This document shows positions 25,316 to 34,741 of a stretch of 64,000 nt of DNA, in pieces. A program made the position numbers and the translations under genes. The notes beneath the pieces are model-generated. The model saw only the letters and a program-made list of their open reading frames with translations, was not told the DNA's origin and did no database searches. Position 1 is the stretch's first letter, and each line of letters begins with the position of its first letter. The stretch is from Deltaproteobacteria bacterium (GTDB lineage: Bacteria > Desulfobacterota > WTBG01 > CAIYCZ01 > CAIRTM01): contig JAJRXD010000081.1 in the NCBI GenBank assembly GCA_024276465.1, forward strand, positions 1-64,000, read 5' to 3'.

Positions 25316-27493
25316 ATGGGGGGCATAAAGGAAACATGTAAAAAACATGGAAAAGAATCTTTGCGGGTGGGCGGGAAAATACTCAGGGTTGATTTGACCT
25401 CCGGCTCTATCCATTATGAAAAAACAGGGAAGTATGTTCCCCGGTTTATTGGAGGACTGGGAATTGGTCTTAAAATAATGTGGGATGAAGCAGGCCCGAA
25501 AGTTAAGCCCTATGACCCTGAAAATTTTTTAATGTTTGCTGCAGGTCCCCTGACAGGTACCTGGGCACCCTCTGCGGGAAGGACAACAGTTATATCAAAA
25601 TCTCCTGTTACATATCCGGTCAATCATATTACCCATGGAAGCTTTGGGGGGCACTTTGGCGCTGAGCTGAAGATGGCGGGTTATGATCTGATTGTTATAA
25701 GGGGAAAAGCCAGGGACCCGGTTTACCTTTCTGTTAAAGATGAGAAAGTTTATATCAGGAAAGCCTTAAACATCTGGGGAACTGACAGCTTTCAGGCTCA
25801 GAAGCTGATCATAGAGCGGGAAGGAGACTTGCAGGCAAAATGTGCTGTTATCGGGCAGGTTGGGGAAAGGTGTTCGTTTATTGCATCTATTATTTCTGAA
25901 ACAGGACATGCCAACGGTCAGTATGGATTTGGCGGGGTAATGGGATCAAAAAATCTGAAAGGAATAGTGGTTCGGGGCACAGGCTCTGTAAGGATATCTG
26001 TTCCTTATGACAAAATACAGGATGTTTACCAGAACCAGTGGAAACCGCTTCTAAACCATGGGGGGTCTGTGGTTCCCGGGAAGGGGACATGGAAAGCCGG
26101 CTCTTCTGATATTTGCTGGGAGGGAAATCCGGGCAGGCCGGTAATCGGAGAGGTAAAAGCACAGGAAATGAACCGGACAGGCCTTCGGTGCAATGCTTCT
26201 TTTGAAATGCCCACAAGCAGGTATCACGTGAAAAACGATGGATGCTTCGGGTGCGTTTTTAACTGTTTCAGCTACGTGAGGATGGAGGGGCTGCCCTATA
26301 ATATACCGCCTGGTGGACAGATGATGTGTCAGCAGTTCGGATCATATTTTGCACAGCATTCCTGGGATTTTAAAAAGCTGCGGGTTTCCGGCCAGGCAGT
26401 TTTTGCAGGCAAGCAGCTGGCTGATATGTATTCTGTTAACTCTGTGGAGATGAGAAACATTCGCAACCTGCTTGTTTACCTTAAAAACGGTCATGGAAAA
26501 CTTACATCCCTGCAGAGAAAAGAGCTTGACAGTCTTCCCTGGGAAACAGAAAAAACAGAAGAAAACGGACTGCCGTTTATATGGGATCTGACAAACAAGC
26601 TGGCCCGGGCAGACTACAGGGAGGAAAATCTCTGGGGACTGCTGTCCCGGGGGGTAGTACGGGCTGCATGCAGCCTGGGAGTATATGAGGACATTTACAA
26701 TGGAATTGATCCGAAATACGGGCTGGTCTTTACAAATAATGGTATAGCTGCCCACTTTGCTCCCCGTGTTTCTCCTGTTATTGCCCTTCTCTGGATGATG
26801 GAAAACAGGGACCCGAACCGCCATGATCTGTCCAATATCTCTGACTGTGAGCGGGCTTTAAACAGGAGGGGTGAAATTACAGAAAAGCTGTTCAAATATA
26901 AGGGAATAACAGGCCCCGGGGAAACAGGCAACCATCTTAACCCCGGAACAATATTTTTCACAAAATGGATTCTGACAAGGGGAATACTGAAAAACTCTCT
27001 GACCCTGTGTGACTGGGTTTTTCCCAACTATTTAAGCCCGTTTAAGGAGAGAGATTACTGCGGGGATCTTTCCCTGGAATCAAAAATCTATTCTGCTGTT
27101 ACAGGCCATCAGGTTGAAATGGAGGAGCTTGACAGGCTTGCGGAAGGCATCTGGCACCTGCAGCGGGCATTGACAATAAGGGACTGGCAGACAAGGGACA
27201 TGCGGGGGGCAAAAGGTTACAGGGCAGGGGGTATGGGTGATCCTGGTGGAGATTTCAGGGGGCATGATAATCTTGCAGCTCTGTATTTTAAACACCCTGC
27301 CAGATTTTACTGGGCAGGCAGAAAATATCGCTTCCCGCCCCTGGACAGGCAGAAATATGAAGAGGCAAAAACAATGCTTTACAGGCAGATGGGATGGGAC
27401 CACAATGGTGCTCCAACGCGAAAAACCCTGGAGTCGTTTAACCTTAAAGAAGTTGCCGATGAGCTTGAGCTCTCAGGGCTGTCAGGAGATTAG
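25316..27493 (+). CDS. Aldehyde:ferredoxin oxidoreductase family protein
   Basis: This is a tungsten/molybdenum-pterin enzyme that oxidises an aldehyde (or similar substrate) with electrons to ferredoxin-type carriers. The 725-residue chain shows the N-terminal AOR domain (FIGGLGIGLKIMWDEAG near 42, GPLTGTWAPSAGRTT near 76, HGSFGGHFGAELKMAGYD near 103) and AOR_C with the [4Fe-4S] motif CFGCVFNC near 309 and a later Cys in LTLCDWVF, ending with the family MGWDHNGAPT. The start ATG 25316 has no clear ribosome site; the family match begins at about residue 17 (RVGGKILRVD), so the N terminus is uncertain. It is co-oriented with the Fe-S subunit behind a hairpin. Confidence 0.9.
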   Translation: MGGIKETCKKHGKESLRVGGKILRVDLTSGSIHYEKTGKYVPRFIGGLGIGLKIMWDEAGPKVKPYDPENFLMFAAGPLTGTWAPSAGRTTVISKSPVTYPVNHITHGSFGGHFGAELKMAGYDLIVIRGKARDPVYLSVKDEKVYIRKALNIWGTDSFQAQKLIIEREGDLQAKCAVIGQVGERCSFIASIISETGHANGQYGFGGVMGSKNLKGIVVRGTGSVRISVPYDKIQDVYQNQWKPLLNHGGSVVPGKGTWKAGSSDICWEGNPGRPVIGEVKAQEMNRTGLRCNASFEMPTSRYHVKNDGCFGCVFNCFSYVRMEGLPYNIPPGGQMMCQQFGSYFAQHSWDFKKLRVSGQAVFAGKQLADMYSVNSVEMRNIRNLLVYLKNGHGKLTSLQRKELDSLPWETEKTEENGLPFIWDLTNKLARADYREENLWGLLSRGVVRAACSLGVYEDIYNGIDPKYGLVFTNNGIAAHFAPRVSPVIALLWMMENRDPNRHDLSNISDCERALNRRGEITEKLFKYKGITGPGETGNHLNPGTIFFTKWILTRGILKNSLTLCDWVFPNYLSPFKERDYCGDLSLESKIYSAVTGHQVEMEELDRLAEGIWHLQRALTIRDWQTRDMRGAKGYRAGGMGDPGGDFRGHDNLAALYFKHPARFYWAGRKYRFPPLDRQKYEEAKTMLYRQMGWDHNGAPTRKTLESFNLKEVADELELSGLSGD

Positions 27494-27504
27494 AATTTCT
27501 TATT

Positions 27505-27744
27505 AACCGCAGATGAACGCGGATGAAAACAAAAAAACTTTTTTGGAACCGCAGACACACACAGACTCACGCAGACAAAGCAGCGGGCGACCTGCCCACT
27601 GCTTTACAAAAGGCCCTTCGGGCGGCAAGAAGTCTTCTGTTTTTTGTGCAGCGAAGCTGCCAGATCTGTTTCTTCTGTTCCGACCCATCGCAACAGGAGA
27701 AATGCTGCTTTTCTGTCTGTGTAAGTCTGCGTGTGTCTGCGGTT
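27505..27744. repeat. Full copy of dispersed inverted-repeat element (copy 1)
   Basis: The core element is 27547-27744, with terminal inverted repeats AACCGCAGACACACACAGAC and GTGTGTCTGCGGTT, about 30 bases each with few mismatches. An extra tract AACCGCAGATGAACGCGG precedes it at 27505. The interior holds hairpins AAAGCAGCGGGC/GCCCACTGCTTT, GCCCTTCGGGC and GCAGC-GAA-GCTGC. Reading the reverse strand, it aligns well with the copy at 56888-57047. The element separates the AOR gene from the polysaccharide island. Confidence 0.9.
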
Positions 27745-27768
27745 AATATTTAATCAGAGCAGGATGTT

Positions 27769-28767
27769 GTGATGTCTACACAACTAAAACGAATTGGCAT
27801 ACTCTGGGGAGGAGGGCTTGGAGATCTGCTGATGATCAGGCCTTTTTTAAAGGCTGTTCATTCCTCCCCGGAAACAGAATCATATTTAATGACAGCTGAA
27901 TCACACCTCAGTGAACTTTTTGACGAGCTTTGCCCCCCTGCAGAGGTTATTCAGCTTTCAAGAAACCCCGGACATCTGCTGCCTGTCATTAAAAAGTGGC
28001 GGCATTTTTTTGATCTAATCTACCTGGGGCCCTGTCCTACCCTGAAGACCCGCATTTTAGGCCACCTCCTTGCACCGAAAAAACTGTGGTCCTGCAGGCA
28101 CAAAAACGCAGACCCGTTCCTGCTTGAACAGATCATTGCAGACATTGGTGCATTAGGCCTGTCCGGCAACCAGCGCGCATGCAGGCTGACTGATTATCTG
28201 CCATGGCCGGTGGAAAGCAGCAAAAACCCCTTTGCTGATCCCGGGCACTTTTTTGTCCTGCATCCAGGTGCCAAAGCACGGTGGAGCACAACACTCTGGC
28301 CCCTTGAGAGATGGGCACAGCTGGTACTTAAAATTTTAGGGGAAACAGATTATTCATTATGCCTGGTTGGAACATCAAACGAGGAGGAGCGCCTCAGTAA
28401 CATTGCTGGCAGGCTTCCGGCTCAGCTTTCAGAAAGGGTGCTGCTGTGCCTGGGCTGGCCAATAAAAAAGATCGCATCTCTTGTTTCTTCCAGTTCAGGG
28501 GTTATTTGCCATAATTCCGGCATTCTTCATCTGTCAGCCTTTATTGAAAAACAAACAGTTTGCATCACAGGATCATCAGCCAGGTACTGGCGCCCACCAT
28601 ATCCGTGGGTGTTTAATGTTACATCCGGAAAATGCCGGCAGGCCTGCAACCGCTACAAATGTCCCGTGCCTTTTTTCAGGGCAAAGTGTATTAATGGAGT
28701 TGAGGTGCAGGATGTCTGGGAGGTAATTAGAAATAAAATATTAAAAAAAGACTGTGATGCTTGTTAA
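27769..28767 (+). CDS. Glycosyltransferase family 9 (heptosyltransferase-like)
   Basis: The 332-residue protein has the GT9 layout of ADP-heptose:LPS heptosyltransferases: an N-terminal Rossmann half starting RIGILWGGGLGDLLMIRPFL, and a C-terminal half with HPGAKARWSTTLWPLERWAQL near 162, the ICHNSGILHLSAF motif near 247 and a conserved Cys-rich loop (CRQACNRYKCP). It would add a sugar to lipid A core or a related acceptor on the inner face of the inner membrane. Start is GTG 27769 or ATG 27772, with AGGA just upstream. It opens the polysaccharide island and overlaps the next gene slightly. Confidence 0.82.
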   Translation: MMSTQLKRIGILWGGGLGDLLMIRPFLKAVHSSPETESYLMTAESHLSELFDELCPPAEVIQLSRNPGHLLPVIKKWRHFFDLIYLGPCPTLKTRILGHLLAPKKLWSCRHKNADPFLLEQIIADIGALGLSGNQRACRLTDYLPWPVESSKNPFADPGHFFVLHPGAKARWSTTLWPLERWAQLVLKILGETDYSLCLVGTSNEEERLSNIAGRLPAQLSERVLLCLGWPIKKIASLVSSSSGVICHNSGILHLSAFIEKQTVCITGSSARYWRPPYPWVFNVTSGKCRQACNRYKCPVPFFRAKCINGVEVQDVWEVIRNKILKKDCDAC

Positions 28768-29410
28768 ATATTTTGAAAAGCCCCCAAGGTTTGAATATCT
28801 TCATAAGTGGCTTGAAAAACCCGCAGTAAAAATTCTTGATGTCGGGTGTGCCAACCACTCTCCATCCCGCACAAAAAAACACTATCCAAAATGCAGATAC
28901 TATGGACTGGATAAAACAGAACACTACAGCAGCGGGGATAAAAATTCCAGATGCATGGAGATGTTTTTCCGTGTTGATCTTTCAAATACAGAGGATATTG
29001 AAAAAGTACCGGATGGGTTTTTTGATTGTCTGATTTTAGCCCATGTTATAGAACATCTTGAAAACGCAGAAGAGGTTATATTAAAATTATCAGACAAGCT
29101 TAATAAAAACGGTGTTATCTATATTGAATTTCCATCACCCCGCAGCCTTCGCCTGCCTAACATGAAGGGGACGCTGAATTTCCATGACGATCCAACGCAT
29201 GTTAAGTTATATCAACCGGAACAGATTGAGAATTTGTTAAGGAAAAATGATTTTGTTATCAAGAGATCAGGAACCAGGAGGTCGATAAAAAGGATTTTTC
29301 TGCTTCCATTATATGCTGTTGTCTCATTATTATATCATGGTTATATAGGGGGGTCGGTTTTCTGGGACATTACCGGATTTGCATATTATATAATTGCTTC
29401 AAAAGAATAA
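28757..29410 (+). CDS. Class I SAM-dependent methyltransferase
   Basis: The 217-residue protein has the SAM-binding motif ILDVGCANHS near residue 28, an acidic loop (GLDKTEHYS), and LILAHVIEHLENAEEVI near 95 with the methyltransferase-11-type His-Glu motif. The C terminus has hydrophobic stretches, so it may contact the membrane. I start it at ATG 28757 because GTG 28754 lies directly in front. Its start overlaps the GT9 gene by 11 bases. The acceptor is probably a sugar of the glycan or its precursor. Confidence 0.8.
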   Translation: MLVKYFEKPPRFEYLHKWLEKPAVKILDVGCANHSPSRTKKHYPKCRYYGLDKTEHYSSGDKNSRCMEMFFRVDLSNTEDIEKVPDGFFDCLILAHVIEHLENAEEVILKLSDKLNKNGVIYIEFPSPRSLRLPNMKGTLNFHDDPTHVKLYQPEQIENLLRKNDFVIKRSGTRRSIKRIFLLPLYAVVSLLYHGYIGGSVFWDITGFAYYIIASKE

Positions 29411-29500
29411 AACAGGGAGGTGTTTTTACTGACCTGTTTCTATGTTGAAGTGTTTCAGTTAGTTAATACTTTATTAATGCTTCAAAAAAAGGGTGAATTT

Positions 29501-30244
29501 GTGAGTATAAAGGCTGTTATTAGACAGGCAATTAATAAAATTGGTTTTGAACTGTATCAAACCCACAGGTCTTCTGATAAAAGATATGAAAGAGTAATAC
29601 CATCTGCAACATACTCTCCATGGAATAATGATTATTTGTTTCAGGAAATGCACCGAAAAATAACAGACTTTACATTAGTTGATAAATATCGGTGCTTTGA
29701 GCTGTGGAAGCTCATAGAACAAAGCTCAAAACTTGAATCTGGAAGCATAATTGAAATCGGTGTTTGGCGGGGCGGAACAGGCGCACTTATAGCCAGGCAG
29801 TCAACTAATTGTGGTATTAACAACCCGGTATATTTATGCGACACCTTTTCCGGGGTTGTAAAAACAGGAGCAGAAGACTCCAGATATAAAGGTGGAGAGC
29901 ATGCTGACACATCCAGGAGGATTGTTGAGGGTTTAATCTTTGATCAGGAAAAACTGAAAAATGTTCGAATTTTGGAAGGTGTTTTCCCTGATGAGACATC
30001 CCGTGAAATAGAACAGGAAAGATTCAGGTTCTGCCATATTGACGTGGATGTCTATCAATCAGCAAAGGATATTGCAAACTGGATTTGGGGAAAGATGGTG
30101 CAGGGGGGGATAATTGTTTATGATGACTATGGTTTTGTGGGTTGTGATGGAATAACAAAATATGTTGAAGAACAGATAAAGGAAAGGGATCGGTTAATTA
30201 TTCATAACCTGAATGGTCATGCAGTTGTCGTGAAACTGTATTAA
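29501..30244 (+). CDS. TylF/MycF-like O-methyltransferase
   Basis: TylF-type enzymes methylate sugar hydroxyls. The sequence shows IIEIGVWRGGTGALIARQS near residue 83 (SAM loop), YLCDTFSGVVKTG near 107, the metal/catalytic segment FCHIDVDVYQSAKDI near 171 and IVYDDYGFVGCDG near 198. The open frame goes back to GTG 29420, but I favour GTG 29501: a ribosome-site-like AAGGGTG precedes it and the residues before it do not resemble the family. It is followed by a C/G hairpin repeat at 30245. Confidence 0.75.
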   Translation: MSIKAVIRQAINKIGFELYQTHRSSDKRYERVIPSATYSPWNNDYLFQEMHRKITDFTLVDKYRCFELWKLIEQSSKLESGSIIEIGVWRGGTGALIARQSTNCGINNPVYLCDTFSGVVKTGAEDSRYKGGEHADTSRRIVEGLIFDQEKLKNVRILEGVFPDETSREIEQERFRFCHIDVDVYQSAKDIANWIWGKMVQGGIIVYDDYGFVGCDGITKYVEEQIKERDRLIIHNLNGHAVVVKLY

Positions 30245-30286
30245 CCCCCCTTTCATCCCCCCTTGTCAAGGGGGGAAAGAGGGGGG
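30245..30286. repeat. CCCCCC/GGGGGG hairpin repeat
   Basis: CCCCCCTTTCATCCCCCCTT, then GTCAA, then GGGGGGAAAGAGGGGGG form an almost complete stem with a one-base loop (TTG-T-CAA). C6/G6 hairpins like this recur in many genomes. It starts right after a methyltransferase stop and could end that transcript or act as a spacer before the GT2 gene. Confidence 0.8.
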
Positions 30287-30326
30287 CTTAAAGTTTTATT
30301 TGCAGAAATGGATAGTTTAAGACGAA

Positions 30327-31217
30327 ATGAAAGTTTGTGCGGTTTTATTAAATTACTTTGGCCACGAGGATACCATTGATTGTGTAAAAGCTCTGGCAGG
30401 CAAGGACATTGACAGGATTTTTGTCCTGGACAACTCACAGGATAAAACTGAAGAGAGCAGGCTCAGGGAATCGTTCCTTAATGAGTCGAAAATTGCTGTT
30501 CTTATTAGCGACAGAAACCTGGGATTTGCAGGTGGAGTAAATTTTGTACTGAAAAAAGCTTTCCCCGAAGGGTTTGATGCCTACCTTATCCTGAACAACG
30601 ACACTGTTCTGCCCCCGGACCTTTTAAAAAAACTTATTCCCGGTGCAAAATTTTTGTCACTGGACCTTGCTGCCCCTGTTATCTACAACTACCCTGAGCA
30701 GAGCCGCATCTGGTCAAAGGGCAGCTATTATAATGCATGGACAGGGCTTATAAACCACTGGCCCCACATTCTGCCGGGAAATTTTTACTGTTTAACTGGC
30801 TGCTGCCTGCTGATACAACGAAAAGTTTTTGAAACAACAGGATTTTTTGACGAGACCTTTTTTATGTATGGCGAGGATGTTGAATTCTGTCATCGAGCAG
30901 TAAGACAGGGGTTTCGGATGGGGGTTGTGCCTGACGCAGTAATCTATCACAAGACCGGTGCGTCGTCTGTTCAAAATTCATTTTTCTACGAATACCATCT
31001 GAACCGTGCACATTTTTTACTTTGCAAAAAACTGTTTCAGGCACCAGCGTCACAAATATTATCACTGTGCTTTAAGATAAAAGTTTTGGGAATCAGGGCT
31101 TTCATACGCACAATACGTTTCGGCAACACAACTGCCATCAAAGGTTACCTTGCTGCACTTTTCGGCCAGAAAGCACGACAGCCCGGTTCTGATGGACAGA
31201 ACAGACCTGTATTATAA
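30327..31217 (+). CDS. Glycosyltransferase family 2 (rhamnosyltransferase-like)
   Basis: The 296-residue protein is a GT2 enzyme of the RfbN/WbbL type. Motifs are VCAVLLNYFGHEDTIDCVKAL at the N terminus, VLDNSQDKTE near 32, NLGFAGGVNFVL near 63, the metal-binding ILNNDTVLPP near 89, and FMYGEDVEFCHRAVRQGF near 178 (EDxxxxxR-like acceptor region). It acts at the inner face of the membrane on a lipid-linked glycan. The gene overlaps the convergent GT4 gene by six bases, a tail-to-tail arrangement without a terminator. Confidence 0.88.
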   Translation: MKVCAVLLNYFGHEDTIDCVKALAGKDIDRIFVLDNSQDKTEESRLRESFLNESKIAVLISDRNLGFAGGVNFVLKKAFPEGFDAYLILNNDTVLPPDLLKKLIPGAKFLSLDLAAPVIYNYPEQSRIWSKGSYYNAWTGLINHWPHILPGNFYCLTGCCLLIQRKVFETTGFFDETFFMYGEDVEFCHRAVRQGFRMGVVPDAVIYHKTGASSVQNSFFYEYHLNRAHFLLCKKLFQAPASQILSLCFKIKVLGIRAFIRTIRFGNTTAIKGYLAALFGQKARQPGSDGQNRPVL

Positions 31218-32381
31218 ATCTTTGCATGCCTGCTCAAGAATATTATTAATCTTAGAGCAGTATTGTTCAACCGTAAACCGTTCAGCAACAGACTTCTGCC
31301 CCTGATCTGCAATTTCTTCATAAAGCCCTCGATTTGTTAACAGCTGTTCTGTCTGTTCTGCCAGTGCTTCATAATCTCCCGGCTCATAAAGCAGACCTGT
31401 AACCCTGTGTTCAATAATCTCCGGCAGGCCCCCGCCACGCGCTCCAATCACAGGACAGCCGGCAGACATTGCCTCAACAGCTATTCTTCCAAACGCCTCA
31501 AACCTGGAACATACAAGAACTATGGCAGCATCATCTATAAAGGAAAGAACATTGTCAACAAAACCGTGCCATATAACCTTGTCCTGGACAGATAGTTCTT
31601 TTGAAAGCTGTTTAAGCTGATTGAGGTATTGATCCTTTGCCGATCCAACAACTGACAATTGAACAGAGTAACCCCTGGAAATTAATCTGGCCATAGCCCT
31701 GACAGCATCAGCCTGGCCTTTGGCAATGTTAATTTGTCCTGCGATCAGCAATCTGACGGGGTTGGCTTTAAGAACGCACCTGTCAAACCGGGATGATATT
31801 TTAATGGGATTCAAGGAAGAAAAAACAAAACCATTGTAAACAACCTCAAAAATATCTGCTTTAATTGTCTGCTTTAATTTGTTTTTAACAGCCCGGGAAT
31901 TACAGATTATTTTTGCTGATTTGGCGACCAGAGCCATGCTGAGAATTGTTCCAAAATCATAATCCCTGTTCATGTCTTCCTGTATGAACTCTCTTGCGTG
32001 CCAGACATGGGGTGTTTTATGGTACAGGGAAAGCAAAGCACCAAAGGGACTGGCAAGTGTATTGGTATATATGACAGCCGGATTAATCTCCTTTATTGTT
32101 TTATTCAGGAAGAACAAGGTAAAAAAGTTTAACAGCATCCTGACAGGCCCCAGAAACATTCTGTTAATAATGTTTCGGCCTATCCAGTGATGATAAGGCT
32201 TTATGACAACCCTTATTCCCTCAGCCTTCACCAGATCAACAAGGGGTCCATTGGCCGGGAACAAAACAACAGGTATGACAGCCCCTGATTTTTTTAAACC
32301 AGTGATTAGGGTCAGCAAAGAACGTTCAGCACCAAACAACCTGCTTGAATGTGAGACAAACAAAACTGTTTTTGGTTTCAT
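31212..32381 (-). CDS. Glycosyltransferase family 4
   Basis: This 389-residue GT-B enzyme starts VLFVSHSSRLFGAERSLLTL. The C-terminal half has RLLIAGQINIAKGQADAVRA near 210 and VVGSAKDQY, WHGFVDNVLSF, the EX7E-type motif EAFGRIAVEAMSAGCPVIG near 302 and GGGLPEIIEHRVTGLLYEPGD. It transfers a sugar from a nucleotide donor. It lies one base after the next upstream GT4 gene in the same direction, so the minus-strand genes 34542 to 31212 probably form one unit. Confidence 0.85.
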   Translation of the reverse strand: MKPKTVLFVSHSSRLFGAERSLLTLITGLKKSGAVIPVVLFPANGPLVDLVKAEGIRVVIKPYHHWIGRNIINRMFLGPVRMLLNFFTLFFLNKTIKEINPAVIYTNTLASPFGALLSLYHKTPHVWHAREFIQEDMNRDYDFGTILSMALVAKSAKIICNSRAVKNKLKQTIKADIFEVVYNGFVFSSLNPIKISSRFDRCVLKANPVRLLIAGQINIAKGQADAVRAMARLISRGYSVQLSVVGSAKDQYLNQLKQLSKELSVQDKVIWHGFVDNVLSFIDDAAIVLVCSRFEAFGRIAVEAMSAGCPVIGARGGGLPEIIEHRVTGLLYEPGDYEALAEQTEQLLTNRGLYEEIADQGQKSVAERFTVEQYCSKINNILEQACKDL

Positions 32382-32382
32382 T

Positions 32383-33699
32383 TCAGTTGAGACCCTGTTT
32401 TTTCAGAAACGGTTTGAGAATATAATACAGCCTGTAAACCCATCTGTTTTTTTTTGCAGCTTCCACAAGTTTTCTTATCTGTTTGTTTTTGAATTCTTTT
32501 TGCAGAAAATCCTGTTCTAACAGGCCCAGCACATGTTCAAATTTTTCTTTAAATGCCTGACCACAGGCTTCTTTGTTCCTGTTGTGCCCGGGATCTTTTC
32601 CGGCAAGCTCAGCAAACAGACACTCAAGCTCATTTATTTCGTTTCTGCTGTTATAGTGTGCCTTCACATATTCGCTGCCATTCACCCCCATCTCGTTTCT
32701 TAAACCAGGGCTTAGAGCCAGGGTTGAAATTTTTTCCGCCATGGCCGTTATATCATGTTCTTTCACAAGAAAGCCGGTTTTACCATTTATGACCAGCTCG
32801 GGTATACCTGTGTGCAGGGTTGAAACAACAGGAAGACCTGTTGCCATTGCTTCCATTATGGATACAGGTATTCCCTCCCTGTCCCCGTTTTTTGCTGTTG
32901 CAGAAGGCAGAAAGAAAATATCAGCCTTCCTTATTTCCTGCACAATACGTTCGCGTGGTTGGGCACCAAGCAGAAACACTTTTTCATTAAGGCCTGATCT
33001 GTTGATTATTGCTTGAATGTTCTCTTTCAGTTCCCCCTCACCGACAATTCGCATTTCAATATCCCGGGCATTTTCCAGTGCTTTCTTAAAACCAGCAACA
33101 GCATCCGGAACCCCCTTTTTTTCTGTAAGCCTGCCAACAAGCAGAATTTTAATAATTTTATCTGACTGCCTTTCCACAAACTCAAAATCGTCGAGATTTA
33201 TACCACACCGGATAACCCGGATTTTTGACGAAAAATCAGCGCCCAAAATTTTTAAAAGGTAATTTCTGTTATAATCTGAAACAGTAACAATTCCGGCAGC
33301 CTCCCTGGAGCGCTCTTTGAGCTGACGAATATCAATGTTTGTAAATATGTCATTGGCGTGTGCAGTAAAAATGTATGGGATGCCCAAAACCTTTGAAAGC
33401 AGCATTGCTAAATCCGCAGCCAGACTCGCAAAATGTGCATGAAGCATATCAGTAAAAGACAGGGATAAAAAAAGACCCTGCTTAAGCCCGGGCTCCAGAG
33501 CAAAGGGTGTTTTTCTAAGGTACAGGGTCTTGCTCAGCAAGTCATATCGTAGCACATCCTCATGAACATTTTCCTCTGTGGGCCTGTCAATAGAAATTAT
33601 GTTTACCCCATGACCTTTGTCTATCAGCCCGGTTATCTGGTTCAGCACAAAGGTTTCGGAAAGGCTTGGAAATGTTCTGAGTATGTAGGTGATTTTCAT
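32383..33699 (-). CDS. Glycosyltransferase family 4, WcaL-like with C-terminal extension
   Basis: The 438-residue GT-B enzyme starts MKITYILRTFPSLSETFVLNQ, as in colanic-acid-type WcaL enzymes. It has HAHFASLAADLAM near 90, FTAHANDIF near 113, ILLVGRLTEKKGVPDA near 186 and the EX7E motif EGIPVSIMEAMATGLPVVST near 284. The last 65 residues are a basic, helical tail. The gene follows a sulfotransferase gene by six bases and precedes another GT4 gene by one base, so the three are likely co-translated. Confidence 0.86.
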   Translation of the reverse strand: MKITYILRTFPSLSETFVLNQITGLIDKGHGVNIISIDRPTEENVHEDVLRYDLLSKTLYLRKTPFALEPGLKQGLFLSLSFTDMLHAHFASLAADLAMLLSKVLGIPYIFTAHANDIFTNIDIRQLKERSREAAGIVTVSDYNRNYLLKILGADFSSKIRVIRCGINLDDFEFVERQSDKIIKILLVGRLTEKKGVPDAVAGFKKALENARDIEMRIVGEGELKENIQAIINRSGLNEKVFLLGAQPRERIVQEIRKADIFFLPSATAKNGDREGIPVSIMEAMATGLPVVSTLHTGIPELVINGKTGFLVKEHDITAMAEKISTLALSPGLRNEMGVNGSEYVKAHYNSRNEINELECLFAELAGKDPGHNRNKEACGQAFKEKFEHVLGLLEQDFLQKEFKNKQIRKLVEAAKKNRWVYRLYYILKPFLKKQGLN

Positions 33700-33705
33700 T
33701 TTTAA

Positions 33706-34542
33706 CTATTTATCCATTGTCCAGGACGCGGGTTTTCGCTGCAGCAGGTCAAAAAGCTTTTCATTCTGATCCCTGTATATTTCGTACAGTTTGCTGACTG
33801 TCTCCTGATTGGGCCGGGCTTTTGGTGATGGGAAAAACAGATTAAGCACTTTACTCAGCAATTTCATAAACGGCAGATAGTATTTAATTACAAGCCCCAG
33901 CCTTGAACTTCCGAATTCATTGAACTTGCTGTATTTATCAGCGAATTCAATATCAGGATTGATATTTAGAAAATCACAAACATGGCGCAGCCCCAGGGCC
34001 GGGTTTTGCTCAACCTCATCCTCAAAGAAAAGGACAAGTATCTGTTTCAGATCAAAATACTCACAATATGCCTTTAACTGATTATAGTATCTTCCCTTAT
34101 CAATGACACCATGTCCTTCCACGAGATGTTTTTTTTTGCCTGTCAGCAGATCATCAATATTGTGCAGAGGAGAAATGCGGCCTGACCTGATAATGTGATT
34201 AACAGCAGAAATCGCCCTTTCAACAGGGTTTCTCAGAATTACTATCAGTCTGGCCTCAGGCAGGGTATTGTAAATATTTTTGTGGACAAAGGGCAGATGC
34301 CCTTCAACCCCATTCCCGTTTGCCCACAGATAATCCGGTGTTTTTTCTCCGATTGCCTGTCCCTGTTTTGCACCGGTAAAATGATTTTCATACCATTCAA
34401 CACCTTTTCTGAAGTTGAAATCCTTATCAAAATAATGGATCTCATCTGCAGGCATATGGATATCAGGGTGTCTGGCAAGGTTTTTTGCAAGAGAGGTTGT
34501 CCCGGCTTTTTGTGCTCCAATGATCAGGAAATCCGGCAGCAT
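33706..34542 (-). CDS. PAPS-dependent sulfotransferase (heparan-type)
   Basis: The 278-residue protein has the P-loop-like PAPS motif LIIGAQKAGTTSLAKNL near residue 7, the 3'-phosphate motif RLIVILRNPVERAISAVNH near 98, and a C-terminal region typical of the NDST/heparan sulfotransferase group. It would move a sulfate from PAPS to a sugar hydroxyl or amine. It is the first of four sulfotransferases in the island and heads a GT4-GT4 gene string on the minus strand. Confidence 0.85.
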   Translation of the reverse strand: MLPDFLIIGAQKAGTTSLAKNLARHPDIHMPADEIHYFDKDFNFRKGVEWYENHFTGAKQGQAIGEKTPDYLWANGNGVEGHLPFVHKNIYNTLPEARLIVILRNPVERAISAVNHIIRSGRISPLHNIDDLLTGKKKHLVEGHGVIDKGRYYNQLKAYCEYFDLKQILVLFFEDEVEQNPALGLRHVCDFLNINPDIEFADKYSKFNEFGSSRLGLVIKYYLPFMKLLSKVLNLFFPSPKARPNQETVSKLYEIYRDQNEKLFDLLQRKPASWTMDK

Positions 34543-34741
34543 TGTTTTTGTTCGATTAATTAAAAATTAACAAGTCTAAACATATTCACTGTCCGTTCAT
34601 CCCGATTTGTCGGGATTAGTTCTAAACGCAGAGGCTGCTGAGAAAAAAACTCAGATTAGCCGCAGACAAAAAAGCACAGGCACATAGTAAAGCAGCAGCA
34701 GTAATGTTGTTTTTCTCCGCGGAGAATAATTTCTGTCTGTT
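34543..34741. repeat. Intergenic repeat with CGCAGAG-type modules
   Basis: A perfect hairpin ATCCCGA-TTTG-TCGGGAT (34599-34616) is followed by ACGCAGAGGCTGCTGAG and a partial CCGCAGAC arm. The same order of TTCACTGTCC, TCCCGAT, TCGGG and CGCAGAGGC modules occurs at 46340-46410, so these two are copies of one repeat family. No gene is seen. Confidence 0.65.

Noticed and set aside
29420-29500. Longer start for the TylF-like gene
   Set aside because: The GTG at 29420 lies inside the only ribosome-site-like stretch, and the extra 27 residues do not fit the family.
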